Notes under the pieces: model-generated
What the model saw: the letters and a program-made list of their open reading frames with translations, nothing else
Databases searched by the model: none
Told to the model about the DNA's origin: nothing
Assembly (NCBI GenBank): GCA_029379225.1
Contig: JAQYWR010000001.1
Coordinates: 186,001-250,000 of the forward strand
From: Nostoc sp. S4
Lineage (GTDB): Bacteria; Cyanobacteriota; Cyanobacteriia; Cyanobacteriales; Nostocaceae
Reading direction: 5' to 3'
Length of the DNA: 64,000 nt
Translations under genes and position numbers: made by a program
In this document: one piece after another, positions 18,368 to 27,331 of the stretch
Numbering within the stretch: the first letter of the stretch is position 1
Layout of the letters: each line of letters opens with the position of its first letter

Positions 18368-18910
18368 ATGAATTTTTGCTTGTTTATCATTGATATTCAA
18401 TATGGCTTTATAGCTGAAAATACAAGTTATGTTGTCCAAAGAATTAAGTATTTATTAGAGCAAAATATATTTAAAAATATTGTATTTACTAGATTTATTA
18501 ATACCCTTAATAGCCCGTATGTAAAATATTTAAATTGGCATCAACTTTTTGATGAGACAGAGCAAAAAATTGTTGAAGATATTAAACCATTTGTGAAAGT
18601 AGTTTTTGATAAAACTGTATATACTGCCTGCAATGAAGAAACTCTAAAATTTCTTAAACAAAGAAATATTCAGACAGTGTTTATTTGTGGAGTTGATACA
18701 GAAGGTTGTGTATTGAAAACTGCTATTGACTTTTTTGAAAACAATATTATTCCTTATGTTTTAACGTATTACTCAGCATCAAATGGAGGTGAGAATTACC
18801 ATCAAGCAGCAATTTTAGTTTTAAGTCAACTAATTGGAATCAGCAATATTATAACTGAACCTATAGATAGAGATAAATTAAATAGATACTTAGAAAAATT
18901 TTCACTTTAA
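18368..18910 (+). CDS. Isochorismatase-family cysteine hydrolase
   Basis: Cytoplasmic hydrolase of the isochorismatase/nicotinamidase fold, about 180 residues. The catalytic triad is recognisable: Asp9 in FIIDIQYGF, Lys82 in FDKTVYTA, and Cys114 in GVDTEGCVLKTA, where the nucleophile follows the usual cis-peptide region. The ATG at 18368 puts the first strand at the N-terminus as in the family; starts at 18341 or 18338 would add 9-10 hydrophobic residues. The substrate is unknown. It lies 105 bp after the NADAR gene on the same strand and shares its strong A/T bias, unlike the flanking genes. Confidence 0.85.
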   Translation: MNFCLFIIDIQYGFIAENTSYVVQRIKYLLEQNIFKNIVFTRFINTLNSPYVKYLNWHQLFDETEQKIVEDIKPFVKVVFDKTVYTACNEETLKFLKQRNIQTVFICGVDTEGCVLKTAIDFFENNIIPYVLTYYSASNGGENYHQAAILVLSQLIGISNIITEPIDRDKLNRYLEKFSL

Positions 18911-19050
18911 ATAATCCAATTAATACTAGAGATTTTCAGCCGTAGCCTCAAGCAAAGGAGCAGGAGTATTGAAAAGTAAAAAGACATCATTGCTACTTTT
19001 GCTTTTTATCTTTTGATTTCTTACTCCCCTACTCCTTTGTTCATAAAAGC

Positions 19051-19599
19051 TTATCCAAGAGGTTGATTTTCCTCACATTGACGTGAATATTGTACTTCTA
19101 GATCCCTTTGTCGTTGCCTATCTCCTTTATAAGCAATAGGACACAATTTAGTGTTAGCACTTATACAATCCATATGTGGTGTTTTAGCACAGACTACCAG
19201 TAAGCAACCTAAAATAAACAATAAGCCACAAATTGCAGCTGTCTGAAAGGGAGAAATTTCTAGCGCTCCATGAACTACTACCTCTCGCAGAACAGAAACA
19301 ATTGTTACCTCAACTGCAACTCCTACAGAAATACTATGTTCTTGTAAGTAGACCATTAATAGTCTAAATAACTCGACTAAAATCAACACAAATAGTATTT
19401 TTGCAGTCACATGTTTATAATCTAGTGGCTGCGTGAGGGCAATAACTATCCCCCATAATTGGATTAGCATCACGGCAAACAAACCCAAACATAAGACAAT
19501 CACAATTAAGTCTTGGAAAGCTTCCATATTGCGAACAATTGAGTGGCGATCTAACCAGCGATCGCAAAATAAAAATCGACTCTTTAGGCGCTTTTGCAT
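19051..19599 (-). CDS. PsiE-like phosphate-starvation-inducible membrane protein
   Basis: Integral membrane protein of 182 residues with four predicted transmembrane helices between about residues 28 and 145: DLIVIVLCLGLFAVMLIQLW, ILFVLILVELFRLLMVYL, the VEVTIVSVLREVVVHGALEI region, and AAICGLLFILGCLLVVCA. The ELFRLLMVYL and EVTIVSVLREVV patterns are typical of the PsiE family, whose biochemical role is unknown. A hydrophilic Cys-containing tail of about 40 residues follows the last helix. An internal ATG at Met25 would remove the basic N-terminus. No pho-box is obvious upstream. Confidence 0.8.
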   Translation of the reverse strand: MQKRLKSRFLFCDRWLDRHSIVRNMEAFQDLIVIVLCLGLFAVMLIQLWGIVIALTQPLDYKHVTAKILFVLILVELFRLLMVYLQEHSISVGVAVEVTIVSVLREVVVHGALEISPFQTAAICGLLFILGCLLVVCAKTPHMDCISANTKLCPIAYKGDRQRQRDLEVQYSRQCEENQPLG

Positions 19600-19750
19600 G
19601 TACGTTTCATTCCAATCAGGACAACTTCAGACAACACCAGCGAGTCAACCCAATAATTTTATGTTACGCAATATTAAGCTTTTCTGCCTCAGAGAGGCTG
19701 ATAATTTATCAGTTATCAGTCAACACTAATAAATGTTCGCTATCTACTAT

Positions 19751-20644
19751 TTATCGATTTAAATTTTGTGCTTGTTGCAACACTTGTGCAGCATTTTTTG
19801 CCCATTGAGAATTCCCCTGAGCAGTGTATAAATCTCTGGCAAATTGCAATACTTGTACTGCATCGCTATATTTTTGTAACTGCATAAAAACTAACCCAGC
19901 GCCGTAATAAGCGTTGGGATAGTTGGAGTTAGCTTCGGCAGATTTTCTAAAAGCTTCTAAGGCTTCTTGTAATTGACGTTGATTAAACAAAATTGAACCA
20001 ATATTATAGTAAGCTTCTGGATATTTGGGATTAATTTTTACTGCTTGATTAAAAGCATCTCTAGCTCGATCGATTTTACCTTGTTGTAGATAACACATAC
20101 CGATATGGTAAGGAGGTTCTGGTGCATTTTTGCTATATTCTATGGCTTTTTTAAAAGATGCGATCGCCCGATCGCAATCTCGTTGCTGTTCTCGTAGCAA
20201 TCCTAAGTTATAGTGGGCAAATCCTAGTTTGGGATCGAGTTCTAACGCCCGTTGCAAGTAATCGTTAGCTAACTCTAAATTATTGCCTTCTAACAACGTA
20301 CCGCCTAAATTAGCAAAAGCTGGAGCAAACTTCGGATCGGCTTGTGTGGCTCGATAAAATGCATCCGCAGAGGGTTGTAATTGTCCTGCTTGTCGTAATG
20401 CTAGCCCTAAATTATAGTGGGCTGCTGCTAATGTTGGATCTAATTGACTTGCTTGTTTAAAGGCGGCGATCGCATCTTGTACCCTTCCCGCTTGAATTGC
20501 CTGTAACCCCTGATTTAACTTGTCTATAGCAGTTTGGCTATTAGATTGTGCCAGTACAGAGGGAGATGAGGGTGACAAGAGGCTACCCACTAATATTAAA
20601 CTTATTAAAGTTGCTATGGGATATTTATATAGTGATAATCTCAT
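19751..20644 (-). CDS. Secreted or lipid-bilayer-anchored TPR repeat protein
   Basis: Protein-protein interaction scaffold of about 297 residues. From the ATG at 20644 it starts with a signal peptide (hydrophobic ATLISLILVGSLL, then SPSVLAQ); a TTG start 21 bases upstream is less likely. The rest is a run of about seven 34-residue tetratricopeptide repeats, for example DPTLAAAHYNLGLALRQAGQ, DPKLGFAHYNLGLLREQQRD and NPKYPEAYYNIGSILFNQRQ. The mature protein is probably periplasmic. No catalytic motif is present, so the partner is unknown. It stands alone, facing away from the EF-G-like gene. Confidence 0.85.
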   Translation of the reverse strand: MRLSLYKYPIATLISLILVGSLLSPSSPSVLAQSNSQTAIDKLNQGLQAIQAGRVQDAIAAFKQASQLDPTLAAAHYNLGLALRQAGQLQPSADAFYRATQADPKFAPAFANLGGTLLEGNNLELANDYLQRALELDPKLGFAHYNLGLLREQQRDCDRAIASFKKAIEYSKNAPEPPYHIGMCYLQQGKIDRARDAFNQAVKINPKYPEAYYNIGSILFNQRQLQEALEAFRKSAEANSNYPNAYYGAGLVFMQLQKYSDAVQVLQFARDLYTAQGNSQWAKNAAQVLQQAQNLNR

Positions 20645-20914
20645 AAATTTTCTAAATCGCGACAATTTTCAGTTAGTTTACTTAACAAAAAGTTTGGTCA
20701 ATGCTGAAGTTTTTTACATAACTTGTTGATTGAGTATTAAACTTTGTGATGCTTAACTTTTCTTAAGCTAAATCTTACGACAGGCTACAATTTTTTGAAT
20801 TTGAGATTAAAGGTAGGATAATAACAAATTAAAGAAGGGGTAATTTTGACTCCAGAGAACCATTTTTTATCCCTGATATACATAGCGTAATGCGGTTGTG
20901 AATGAATTACCGCA

Positions 20915-20921
20915 AGGGAGG
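20915..20921 (+). promoter_or_regulatory. Strong ribosome binding site that sets the EF-G-like start
   Basis: AGGGAGG lies 4 bases before the ATG at 20926. A further ATG at 20902 has no ribosome site, so the shorter product is preferred. Confidence 0.75.
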
Positions 20922-20925
20922 TTTT

Positions 20926-22974
20926 ATGAACGAAAAAGTAAAATCAGGTTCGCGGAACGTTGCAATTGTTGGTCCTTATTTAAGTGGAAAAACCACTTTA
21001 TTAGAAAGTTTGTTATTTGTCACAGGGGCAATTTCTCGCAAAGGAAGTATTAAAGACAGCAATACAGTAGGAGATAGTGCTGCTGAGTCGCGCGATCGCC
21101 ACATGAGTGTAGAAGTCAGCGCTGCTAGCACTGAGTATAACGGTACTCGCTTCACATTTGTTGATTGTCCAGGAAGCGTAGAATTTGCCCAAGAAACTTA
21201 CAATGCTTTAATAGGAGTCGATGCCGCAATTGTAGTTTGCGAACCGATACGCGATCGCGTCCTCACCCTTGCTCCTCTATTTAAATTCTTGGACGATTGG
21301 GAAATTCCCCACATCGTCTTTGTCAACAAAATGGATCGAGCAAATATTCATGTCCTCGAAACATTACACGCCCTCAAAGCAGTTTCCAGCCGTCCCCTAG
21401 TAGCACACCAATATCCCATCATGCAAGGGGAACAACTCACCGGCTTTATTGATATGGTGAGCGAACAAGCATATCAATATCATCCTGGCGCACCTGCTGA
21501 CCCCATCCCCTTCCCCGAAAGCTTAAAACAAGAAGAACATACAGCACGGGCAGAAATGCTCGAAGCCCTAGCAAATTTTGACGACCACTTACTCGAAGAA
21601 CTTTTAGAAGATATTGAGCCACCACAAGAGGAAATCCTTAAAGATTTAAAAATGGAATTAGGGGCAGATTTAGTAGTCCCCGTTTTCTTTGGTGTCGCAG
21701 AACAAGATTATGGTGTTAGACCTTTAATAGAAGCTTTGTTACGGGAAGCGCCCGAACCAGAAACCACAGCAGAACGGCGCTTAAAAAACATCAAAGGTAA
21801 TACACCCATAGCCCAGGTACTCAAAACTTATTACACACCTCAAGGTGGCAAACTCTCCCTAGTGCGCGTTTGGCGAGGCAAATTAACCGATGGTCTTGTC
21901 CTCAACGGTGTTCGCACTGGTGGAATTTACCACCTGATGGGACAACAACAGCAATCAGTTAATGAAGTTGCTGCTGGTGAAATTGTTGCCTTAAGTCGTT
22001 TAGAAGGAATCAAAACAGGGGATACAATCTCCACAGAACAGTCCTCAGCAATGCAATTACCCAAAGCTGAACAGTTAGAACCTGTGTATGCCCTCGCCAT
22101 TACACCAGAAAAGCGCAACGATGAAGTTAAGCTCAGCAGTGCCATTACTAAGCTATTAGAAGAAGATTGTTCGCTTGCTTGGGAACAACACGGCGATACC
22201 CACGAAGTTATCCTCTGGGGTCAAGGCGAAATTCATTTGCAAGTTGCCTTAGATAGACTGCGCCGCAAATATAACTTGCCAATGACAACCCACTTACCGC
22301 AAGTGCCTTACAAAGAAACTATTCGCAAAACGGTGGCTTCAGTTCACGGACGGTACAAACACCAAAGCGGTGGTCACGGTCAATTTGGTGATGTTTTTCT
22401 GGAAATCAAGCCCCTACCACGCGGTGAAGGATTTAACTTTAATGAAACTATCGTTGGTGGTGTGGTTCCCAGACAGTACATCCCTGGTGTAGAAATGGGC
22501 GTGCGGGAATTTCTAGCACACGGGCCTCTGGGCTTCCCAGTGGTGGATGTAGCGGTAACTTTGACCAACGGTTCTTACCACACCGTAGATAGTTCCGAAC
22601 AAGCCTTTAAGCAAGCCGCCCGATTAGCAATGCAAACGGGAATACCCCAAGCCCAACCCACCTTATTAGAACCAATTCTGCACATACAAGTGACAACACC
22701 GAGCGAATTTACCTCCAAGGTGTTGCAACTGCTGAGTGGTAGACGCGGACAAATTTTAGGCTACGAAGGGAGAAACGATTGGCAAGGCTGGGATAATGTA
22801 GTTGCATACTTGCCACAAGCAGAGATGCAAAACTTTATTGTCGAGTTGCGATCGCTCACTTTAGGCGTTGGTTCCTTCCACTGGGAATACGACCATTTGC
22901 AAGAAGTACCAGATAAACTCGCCGAACGCGTCCTAGCTAGCAATGGCAACGGTAGTAACAGCAACGGCAAGTAA
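20926..22974 (+). CDS. Elongation factor G-like GTPase (EF-G2-type paralogue)
   Basis: Translational GTPase of the EF-G superfamily, 682 residues, with the full domain order: G domain, domain II (GKLSLVRVWRGKLTDG), domain III, domain IV (GRYKHQSGGHGQFGDVFLEI) and domain V. G4 is NKMD. Two motifs are unusual: the P-loop is GPYLSGKTT (residues 16-24) instead of the common AHxDAGKTT, and G3 is DCPGS (80-84) where EF-G and EF-Tu have DTPGH. The missing His is the residue that activates water for GTP hydrolysis. It therefore may hydrolyse GTP slowly or not serve as the main translocase. A hairpin terminator follows, so it is probably transcribed alone. The tail is an Asn/Gly/Ser run. Confidence 0.9.
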   Translation: MNEKVKSGSRNVAIVGPYLSGKTTLLESLLFVTGAISRKGSIKDSNTVGDSAAESRDRHMSVEVSAASTEYNGTRFTFVDCPGSVEFAQETYNALIGVDAAIVVCEPIRDRVLTLAPLFKFLDDWEIPHIVFVNKMDRANIHVLETLHALKAVSSRPLVAHQYPIMQGEQLTGFIDMVSEQAYQYHPGAPADPIPFPESLKQEEHTARAEMLEALANFDDHLLEELLEDIEPPQEEILKDLKMELGADLVVPVFFGVAEQDYGVRPLIEALLREAPEPETTAERRLKNIKGNTPIAQVLKTYYTPQGGKLSLVRVWRGKLTDGLVLNGVRTGGIYHLMGQQQQSVNEVAAGEIVALSRLEGIKTGDTISTEQSSAMQLPKAEQLEPVYALAITPEKRNDEVKLSSAITKLLEEDCSLAWEQHGDTHEVILWGQGEIHLQVALDRLRRKYNLPMTTHLPQVPYKETIRKTVASVHGRYKHQSGGHGQFGDVFLEIKPLPRGEGFNFNETIVGGVVPRQYIPGVEMGVREFLAHGPLGFPVVDVAVTLTNGSYHTVDSSEQAFKQAARLAMQTGIPQAQPTLLEPILHIQVTTPSEFTSKVLQLLSGRRGQILGYEGRNDWQGWDNVVAYLPQAEMQNFIVELRSLTLGVGSFHWEYDHLQEVPDKLAERVLASNGNGSNSNGK

Positions 22975-22995
22975 TTTTGAATTTCTCTAAAATCA

Positions 22996-23021
22996 AGCCC
23001 TGCATTTAAAAGTGCAGGGCT
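22996..23021 (+). terminator. Hairpin terminator after the EF-G-like gene
   Basis: Perfect 9-bp inverted repeat AGCCCTGCA / TGCAGGGCT with an 8-base loop, 21 bases after the stop codon, followed by the T-rich GTTTGTT. Confidence 0.8.
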
Positions 23022-23075
23022 GTTTGTTAGTGAATGATGATAAATCAGTATCCACAAGCTGCGATACCTTTCCTG

Positions 23076-23149
23076 CGAGACGCTACACCCAGCCTTGCTT
23101 CTCCGTTCGCGTAGCGTCTCGTAGAGAAGAAGTACGGTGAGCTTCTCTA
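23076..23149. repeat. Interspersed palindromic repeat with two hairpins
   Basis: CGAGACGCTAC (23076-23086) pairs with GTAGCGTCTCG (23111-23121), and TAGAGAAG (23122) pairs with CTTCTCTA (23142). This is the GCGTAGCGTCTCG-type repeat common in Nostocales genomes. The rest of the gap up to the histidine kinase is AT-rich and otherwise featureless. Confidence 0.75.
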
Positions 23150-23466
23150 CGTAGATGCACTCAAACGTTAACGCAAAATTACAAAAATTTCTTGATTATT
23201 GCCCAAATGTACGCAGCTTTTTCAAAAATTAAATACTACTTCTATATTTAAATTAGAACTGTTAGTATTTTCACTGAAATGAAATACTCCTTAAAACTTG
23301 TTAAAATTTAAGTTTATTGCTCAAAAACTTCAAGATACTCTCTCATAAATTGATTTTCATAATATTAGCAAAAAATTTCATGTTTTCATAAAAAATTTAA
23401 GAGGATTTAGAAATTATTTCTAAATCTCATACTAGACTGGTTGTTAATTATCTTAAATTATTAAAA

Positions 23467-24993
23467 ATGGTGTCACAGCCCAAAAAATCCTTACAAAAAG
23501 CTACTTCCCAGTCTGAAGAACTATTACAAATAGAAGCACTTAAAGCAGCAGAATCCCAGAAAATTGTAGCTATTACCGTTGAGAAAATTCGTCAGTCTCT
23601 TGATTTAGAATATATTTTCCAGACAACCACTCAAGAAATCAGACAATTGTTAAACTCTGACCGCGTGATTTTATATCGTTTCAATCCAGATTGGAGTGGA
23701 ACATTTGTGGCTGAATCCTTAACACAAGGGTGGTTACCTCTGATTCAGCAACAGGTGCATCAACCGGAATTAGTAGAAAATGTGAGTGAATGTAGCTTAA
23801 AAAATTTATCTATTCCTCCAATTGTGGATACTTACTTACAAGATACACATGGAGGACGCTTTTCTAAAAATGAAACGTATCGCGTTTGTCACGATATTTA
23901 CAATGCTAGCTTCAGTAAGTGCTACCTAAAAATTCTAGAGCAATGTCAGGCAAGAGCTTATGTAATTACTGCTATTTATCAAAGTCAACAACTTTGGGGA
24001 TTACTGGCGGTTTACCAGAACAATGGGCCCCGAGAATGGCAAGCGAGTGAAGTATATATACTAACCCAAATTGCTTCTCAGCTAGGCGTAGCATTGCAGC
24101 AGGCAGAATTACTCAAACAAACTCAAAGTCAAAAGGAAGAACTCGCTGCAACTCTCAAAGACTTACAACAGGCTCAAGCTCAGTTAATTCAAAGTGAAAA
24201 AATGGTTAGTTTAGGGCAATTAGTAGCTGGAATTGCCCATGAAATTAATAATCCAATTAATTTTATTTACGCTAACATTTCCTACGTAGATAAGTATGCC
24301 GAAGATTTGCTGAAATTATTACATCTTTATCAAGAACAACATCCTACCCCAACGCCAAAAATCCAAAAGCAATCAATAGCTATGGATATTGATTATATTG
24401 CTCAAGACTTGCCGAAAACCCTGGAATCAATGATGGTAGGCGCAAACCGGATTCATCAATTAGTGTTGTCATTACACACTTTTTCCCGACTAGATAATGC
24501 TGGAATTAAGGCGATTGATATTCATGAAAGCATCGATAGCACGCTGGTAATTTTGCAACATCGTTTACTCGACAATGGAGGTATTCCAAAAATTGAATTA
24601 ATTAAAGAATATGGTCACTTGCCTCTACTAAATTGTTATCCTGCCGAACTTAATCAGGTGTTTATGAATCTTCTCATCAATGCAATTGATGCTCTAGAAA
24701 CGTCATCCGCAAATCATCCGCAAATCAGGATTCAGACAAAAGTCACAGCAGACAATACTATCCTCATTAGGATCGCAGACAATGGAAATGGCATTGAAAA
24801 AAACTTACAATCACGCATTTTTGACCCCTTCTTCACTACAAAAGAACCTGGTAAAGGTACTGGTCTAGGATTATCAATTAGCTACCAAATTATAGTCAAA
24901 AAACATGCCGGGCAAATCAAATGCTTTTCCGAGCTAGGTCAAGGTAGTGAATTTCAGATAGAAATTCCACTCGACTCATTAGTGACAAGTTAA
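23467..24993 (+). CDS. Sensor histidine kinase with a cyanobacteriochrome/phytochrome-type GAF domain
   Basis: Two-component sensor of 508 residues without a membrane segment. A GAF domain spans about 40-215, from SLDLEYIFQTTTQEIRQLL to LTQIASQLGVALQQAELL. It keeps features of bilin-binding GAF domains: SDRVILYRFNPDWSGTFVAE, a DTHGGRF stretch, HDIYNASFSKCYLKILEQ with Cys152 at the usual chromophore position, and LWGLLAVYQNNGPREW. A short coiled coil leads to the dimerisation helix with phospho-acceptor His258 in AGIAHEINNPINFI. The ATPase domain follows with N-box NQVFMNLLINAIDAL, ADNGNGI and GTGLGLSIS. No response regulator is adjacent. Whether it binds a bilin is untested; a plain GAF sensor is the alternative. 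Confidence 0.9.
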   Translation: MVSQPKKSLQKATSQSEELLQIEALKAAESQKIVAITVEKIRQSLDLEYIFQTTTQEIRQLLNSDRVILYRFNPDWSGTFVAESLTQGWLPLIQQQVHQPELVENVSECSLKNLSIPPIVDTYLQDTHGGRFSKNETYRVCHDIYNASFSKCYLKILEQCQARAYVITAIYQSQQLWGLLAVYQNNGPREWQASEVYILTQIASQLGVALQQAELLKQTQSQKEELAATLKDLQQAQAQLIQSEKMVSLGQLVAGIAHEINNPINFIYANISYVDKYAEDLLKLLHLYQEQHPTPTPKIQKQSIAMDIDYIAQDLPKTLESMMVGANRIHQLVLSLHTFSRLDNAGIKAIDIHESIDSTLVILQHRLLDNGGIPKIELIKEYGHLPLLNCYPAELNQVFMNLLINAIDALETSSANHPQIRIQTKVTADNTILIRIADNGNGIEKNLQSRIFDPFFTTKEPGKGTGLGLSISYQIIVKKHAGQIKCFSELGQGSEFQIEIPLDSLVTS

Positions 24994-25039
24994 GGCACTT
25001 GTGTTTGAAAAAATCTGCCACCTTCAATATCCTAATTCC

Positions 25040-25311
25040 CTACAGTAATGCATTCGCTCAAGCAACATCAGCTTCAGAAACAGGCAAAACTGGTTCACGA
25101 GTGTAGCTATAGCCAAATCAAATCCAGCGCGATTGTAAACGTTATAAAATTTTCATCTATCACTTAATATACTCGTTTTTCAACTGCCACTCGATATTTC
25201 GGTCGTAGTTGAGGAACAATTGCATCAGCAATACAATAATTAATTGACTGTGTTCAGCCCAGGTTCAGGATTATCTAGGTAGGGGTTCATCCTTAGAAAC
25301 GGTGAAAGCAT
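25040..25311 (-). pseudogene. Decayed DUF4058 gene with large internal deletion
   Basis: On the minus strand an ATG at 25311 gives MLSPFLRMNPYLDNPE, matching the MPSPFPGMNPYLE start of DUF4058 proteins. After a frameshift IADAIVPQLRPKYRVAVEKR-VY follows and ends in a stop; then NRAGFDLAIA and, after another shift, YTREPVLPVSEADVA-stop-ANALL match the family C-terminus. The middle of the protein is missing. The family match is from memory of conserved motifs. Confidence 0.75.
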
Positions 25312-25429
25312 GAGCTCAGACGAACAGAATTCTTAATGCCAATCTTAGCAATCTAGTTTGCAAGCATGAAGATGTTTTCTATATGCCGTAAAATCTTTAC
25401 TATATAAAAATCAAATTTTTCTTTCAGGC

Positions 25430-25615
25430 ATGAACGAACCACAAAATTGGTATATTGTCAAGCGTTCTGCTGGTAATTGTGAGATAGTCTCCAACGACGA
25501 TATAGGGGAGGACAATCTAGAGATTATAGAGCAGTGGGGACCTTATAGTTCACAAGAAGAAGCGATCGCCCGTCGTGTCGGACTTATTAGAACTGGGAAG
25601 TGCCAACCAGTTTAA
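25430..25615 (+). CDS. Small conserved cyanobacterial protein of unknown function
   Basis: 61 residues. It opens with WYIVKRSAGNCEIVSND, continues through EIIEQWGPYSSQEEAIARRV and ends GLIRTGKCQPV. This looks like a small cyanobacterial family that I recall as widespread but uncharacterised; databases have sometimes labelled similar proteins as transposase-related, for which I see no support. The pattern (beta strand, short loop, then a helix carrying EEAIARR) resembles a single small alpha/beta unit. There is no signal peptide. Upstream, TATATAAAA about 30 bases before the ATG could be part of a promoter, but there is no clear ribosome site. Confidence 0.65.
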   Translation: MNEPQNWYIVKRSAGNCEIVSNDDIGEDNLEIIEQWGPYSSQEEAIARRVGLIRTGKCQPV

Positions 25616-25706
25616 GTCAAGCTCTAGGAGCAAAGGAGAACTTGCTGCGAGTGTTTTCCTCTAGTCCTAGAGCCTCTTGTGCCAATGCCCCTGTAGGCAT
25701 GATTTT

Positions 25707-26993
25707 TCATTTTTCTGCTGTGGGTGTACCCTTAGCAGCAATTTGTTTACCTATCACTTCCACTGCTTTAGCAAACTGGGGATCTGCTAGGGTAGCAAGT
25801 TTATCACGTTCATGGAGCCACAAGTCTTCCATCTGCTGTTTGCTCAAATCCACCTTCACATCTGGCTCAATGCCTTTATGATTGATATCTGTACCGTTGG
25901 GGGTATAGTAATGAGCAATTGTCACCGCCAATCCTGAACCATCTTCCAAGGGACGCACCGATTGCACCAGTCCCTTACCAAAAGTTTGAGTACCAACCAA
26001 AGTTGCACGCTTATTATCATGTAAAGCCCCTGAAAGGATTTCACTGGCACTGGCTGAACCTTTATCTACCAGTACCACTAAGGGTTTATTCGTCAAGGCG
26101 CGTCCGTTGGCCTCTTCTTTTTCTGCCTCTCCTTGGCGTTCAACGGTGGAGACAATCTTACCTTTGTCTATCCACATCCGAGCAATTTCTACACTAGAAA
26201 ACAATAAACCGCCTGGATTACCACGTAAATCGAGAATATATCCTGATACCTTTTTGTTTTCTAAATCTGTAATAGCGGTTTGCATTTCTTTACCAGCATT
26301 AGCACTGAACTGATTCAAGCGAATGTAGCCCAGGTTACCAGCTGGAGTTTGCTTTTGAGAAAATTTAACTGGATGAATTTCAATCCGCGCCCGTTTGATG
26401 TTAAATTCCTTTATCTGGTCGTTGCGCTGAATCGTCAAGCTGACTTGGGTTCCTGCTTCACCTCGAATCAAAGATACTGCTTGATTAGTATCCATCCCTT
26501 TGGTGCTTTTATTGTCGATTTTCAGGATCAGATCTTTGGCTAAAACACCAGCTTTAAAGGCTGGTGTATCCTCAATTGGCGCAATCACAACTAATTGCTT
26601 TGTTTTTTCATCCTGACCGATTGTGATCCCAATTCCTGTTAATTCTCCAGAGGTATCCACTTGCATATTCTTGAATTCCTCTGGGTCCATAAACCGGGTA
26701 TAGGGGTCATCGAGCTTTTTAAGCATTTCCCGAATGGACTTATAAGCTTCCTGTTGATTACTGTAGGACTTGTTCTTCACATACTCGTTACGAACAGCCT
26801 GCCAATCTACCTGATTAAAAGTACCATCTACATATTGGCGCTGAACAATTAGCCAAACTTCATCTACCAATTCTTTGGGACTTGCTTTAAATAAAGCCTG
26901 ACCTCGTGAGTGAATGCCAAGGCTAGTAACAGCGATCGTGGAGAGTGTTACTGCCGTAGCACCCAAAACAAGCCTATTTTTTGTAATCACCAT
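25707..26993 (-). CDS. Carboxyl-terminal processing protease (S41, CtpA family)
   Basis: Periplasmic or lumenal serine protease that trims C-termini of target proteins; cyanobacteria carry several, one of which matures the D1 protein. From the ATG at 26993 (GTG-type starts further upstream would add 25 unlikely residues) there is an N-terminal signal or anchor (LVLGATAVTLSTIAV). A PDZ domain lies at about 95-180 (GELTGIGITIGQDEKTKQLV). The S41 core carries the serine of GSASASEILSGAL near residue 313 and the lysine of TQTFGKGLVQS near 338, the Ser/Lys dyad. Length is normal. Which of the Ctp paralogues it represents is not certain. It follows ispG on the same strand after a 338-bp repeat-bearing gap. 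Confidence 0.92.
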   Translation of the reverse strand: MVITKNRLVLGATAVTLSTIAVTSLGIHSRGQALFKASPKELVDEVWLIVQRQYVDGTFNQVDWQAVRNEYVKNKSYSNQQEAYKSIREMLKKLDDPYTRFMDPEEFKNMQVDTSGELTGIGITIGQDEKTKQLVVIAPIEDTPAFKAGVLAKDLILKIDNKSTKGMDTNQAVSLIRGEAGTQVSLTIQRNDQIKEFNIKRARIEIHPVKFSQKQTPAGNLGYIRLNQFSANAGKEMQTAITDLENKKVSGYILDLRGNPGGLLFSSVEIARMWIDKGKIVSTVERQGEAEKEEANGRALTNKPLVVLVDKGSASASEILSGALHDNKRATLVGTQTFGKGLVQSVRPLEDGSGLAVTIAHYYTPNGTDINHKGIEPDVKVDLSKQQMEDLWLHERDKLATLADPQFAKAVEVIGKQIAAKGTPTAEK

Positions 26994-27209
26994 AATGACA
27001 GCTGCGTCAGAGGGAAAATTTATAGTCAGTATGCTCAATCTAACACAGGGTATTACTGTAGAGGTCAAGCATGTATTTCTAATTTCAACAAAATACTTGA
27101 CAATCAGGCGATATTGGTCGTCATCTATACAAAAGTTTTAAAAATTGGGCATTGGGAGTGAGGAGTGAGAAGTGGTAGGGTATGGGGAATAGGAAATAGG
27201 GAATGAGGC

Positions 27210-27331
27210 ATTGGGGGTGTGGGAGGCTGGAGAAGAAATCTTTCCCCCCTCTCTCCCCACACTCCCCACACTCCCTATCTCCCCATCTCTCCATCTCCCC
27301 ACACTCCCTATCTCCCCATCTCCCCACTCTC
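27210..27331. repeat. CT-rich satellite tract with GAAGAAATCTTTCCCCCC core
   Basis: Array of irregular units such as CTCCCCACA and CTCCCTATCTCCCCAT that ends at the ispG stop codon. The core at 27232-27249 is also found at 33199-33216 and, inverted, at 47540-47557, so these are copies of one dispersed element. Confidence 0.8.

Noticed and set aside
19433..19808. Plus-strand open frames between the PsiE-like and TPR genes
   Set aside because: They lie opposite the starts and ends of the two minus-strand genes and show no recognisable domain or ribosome site.
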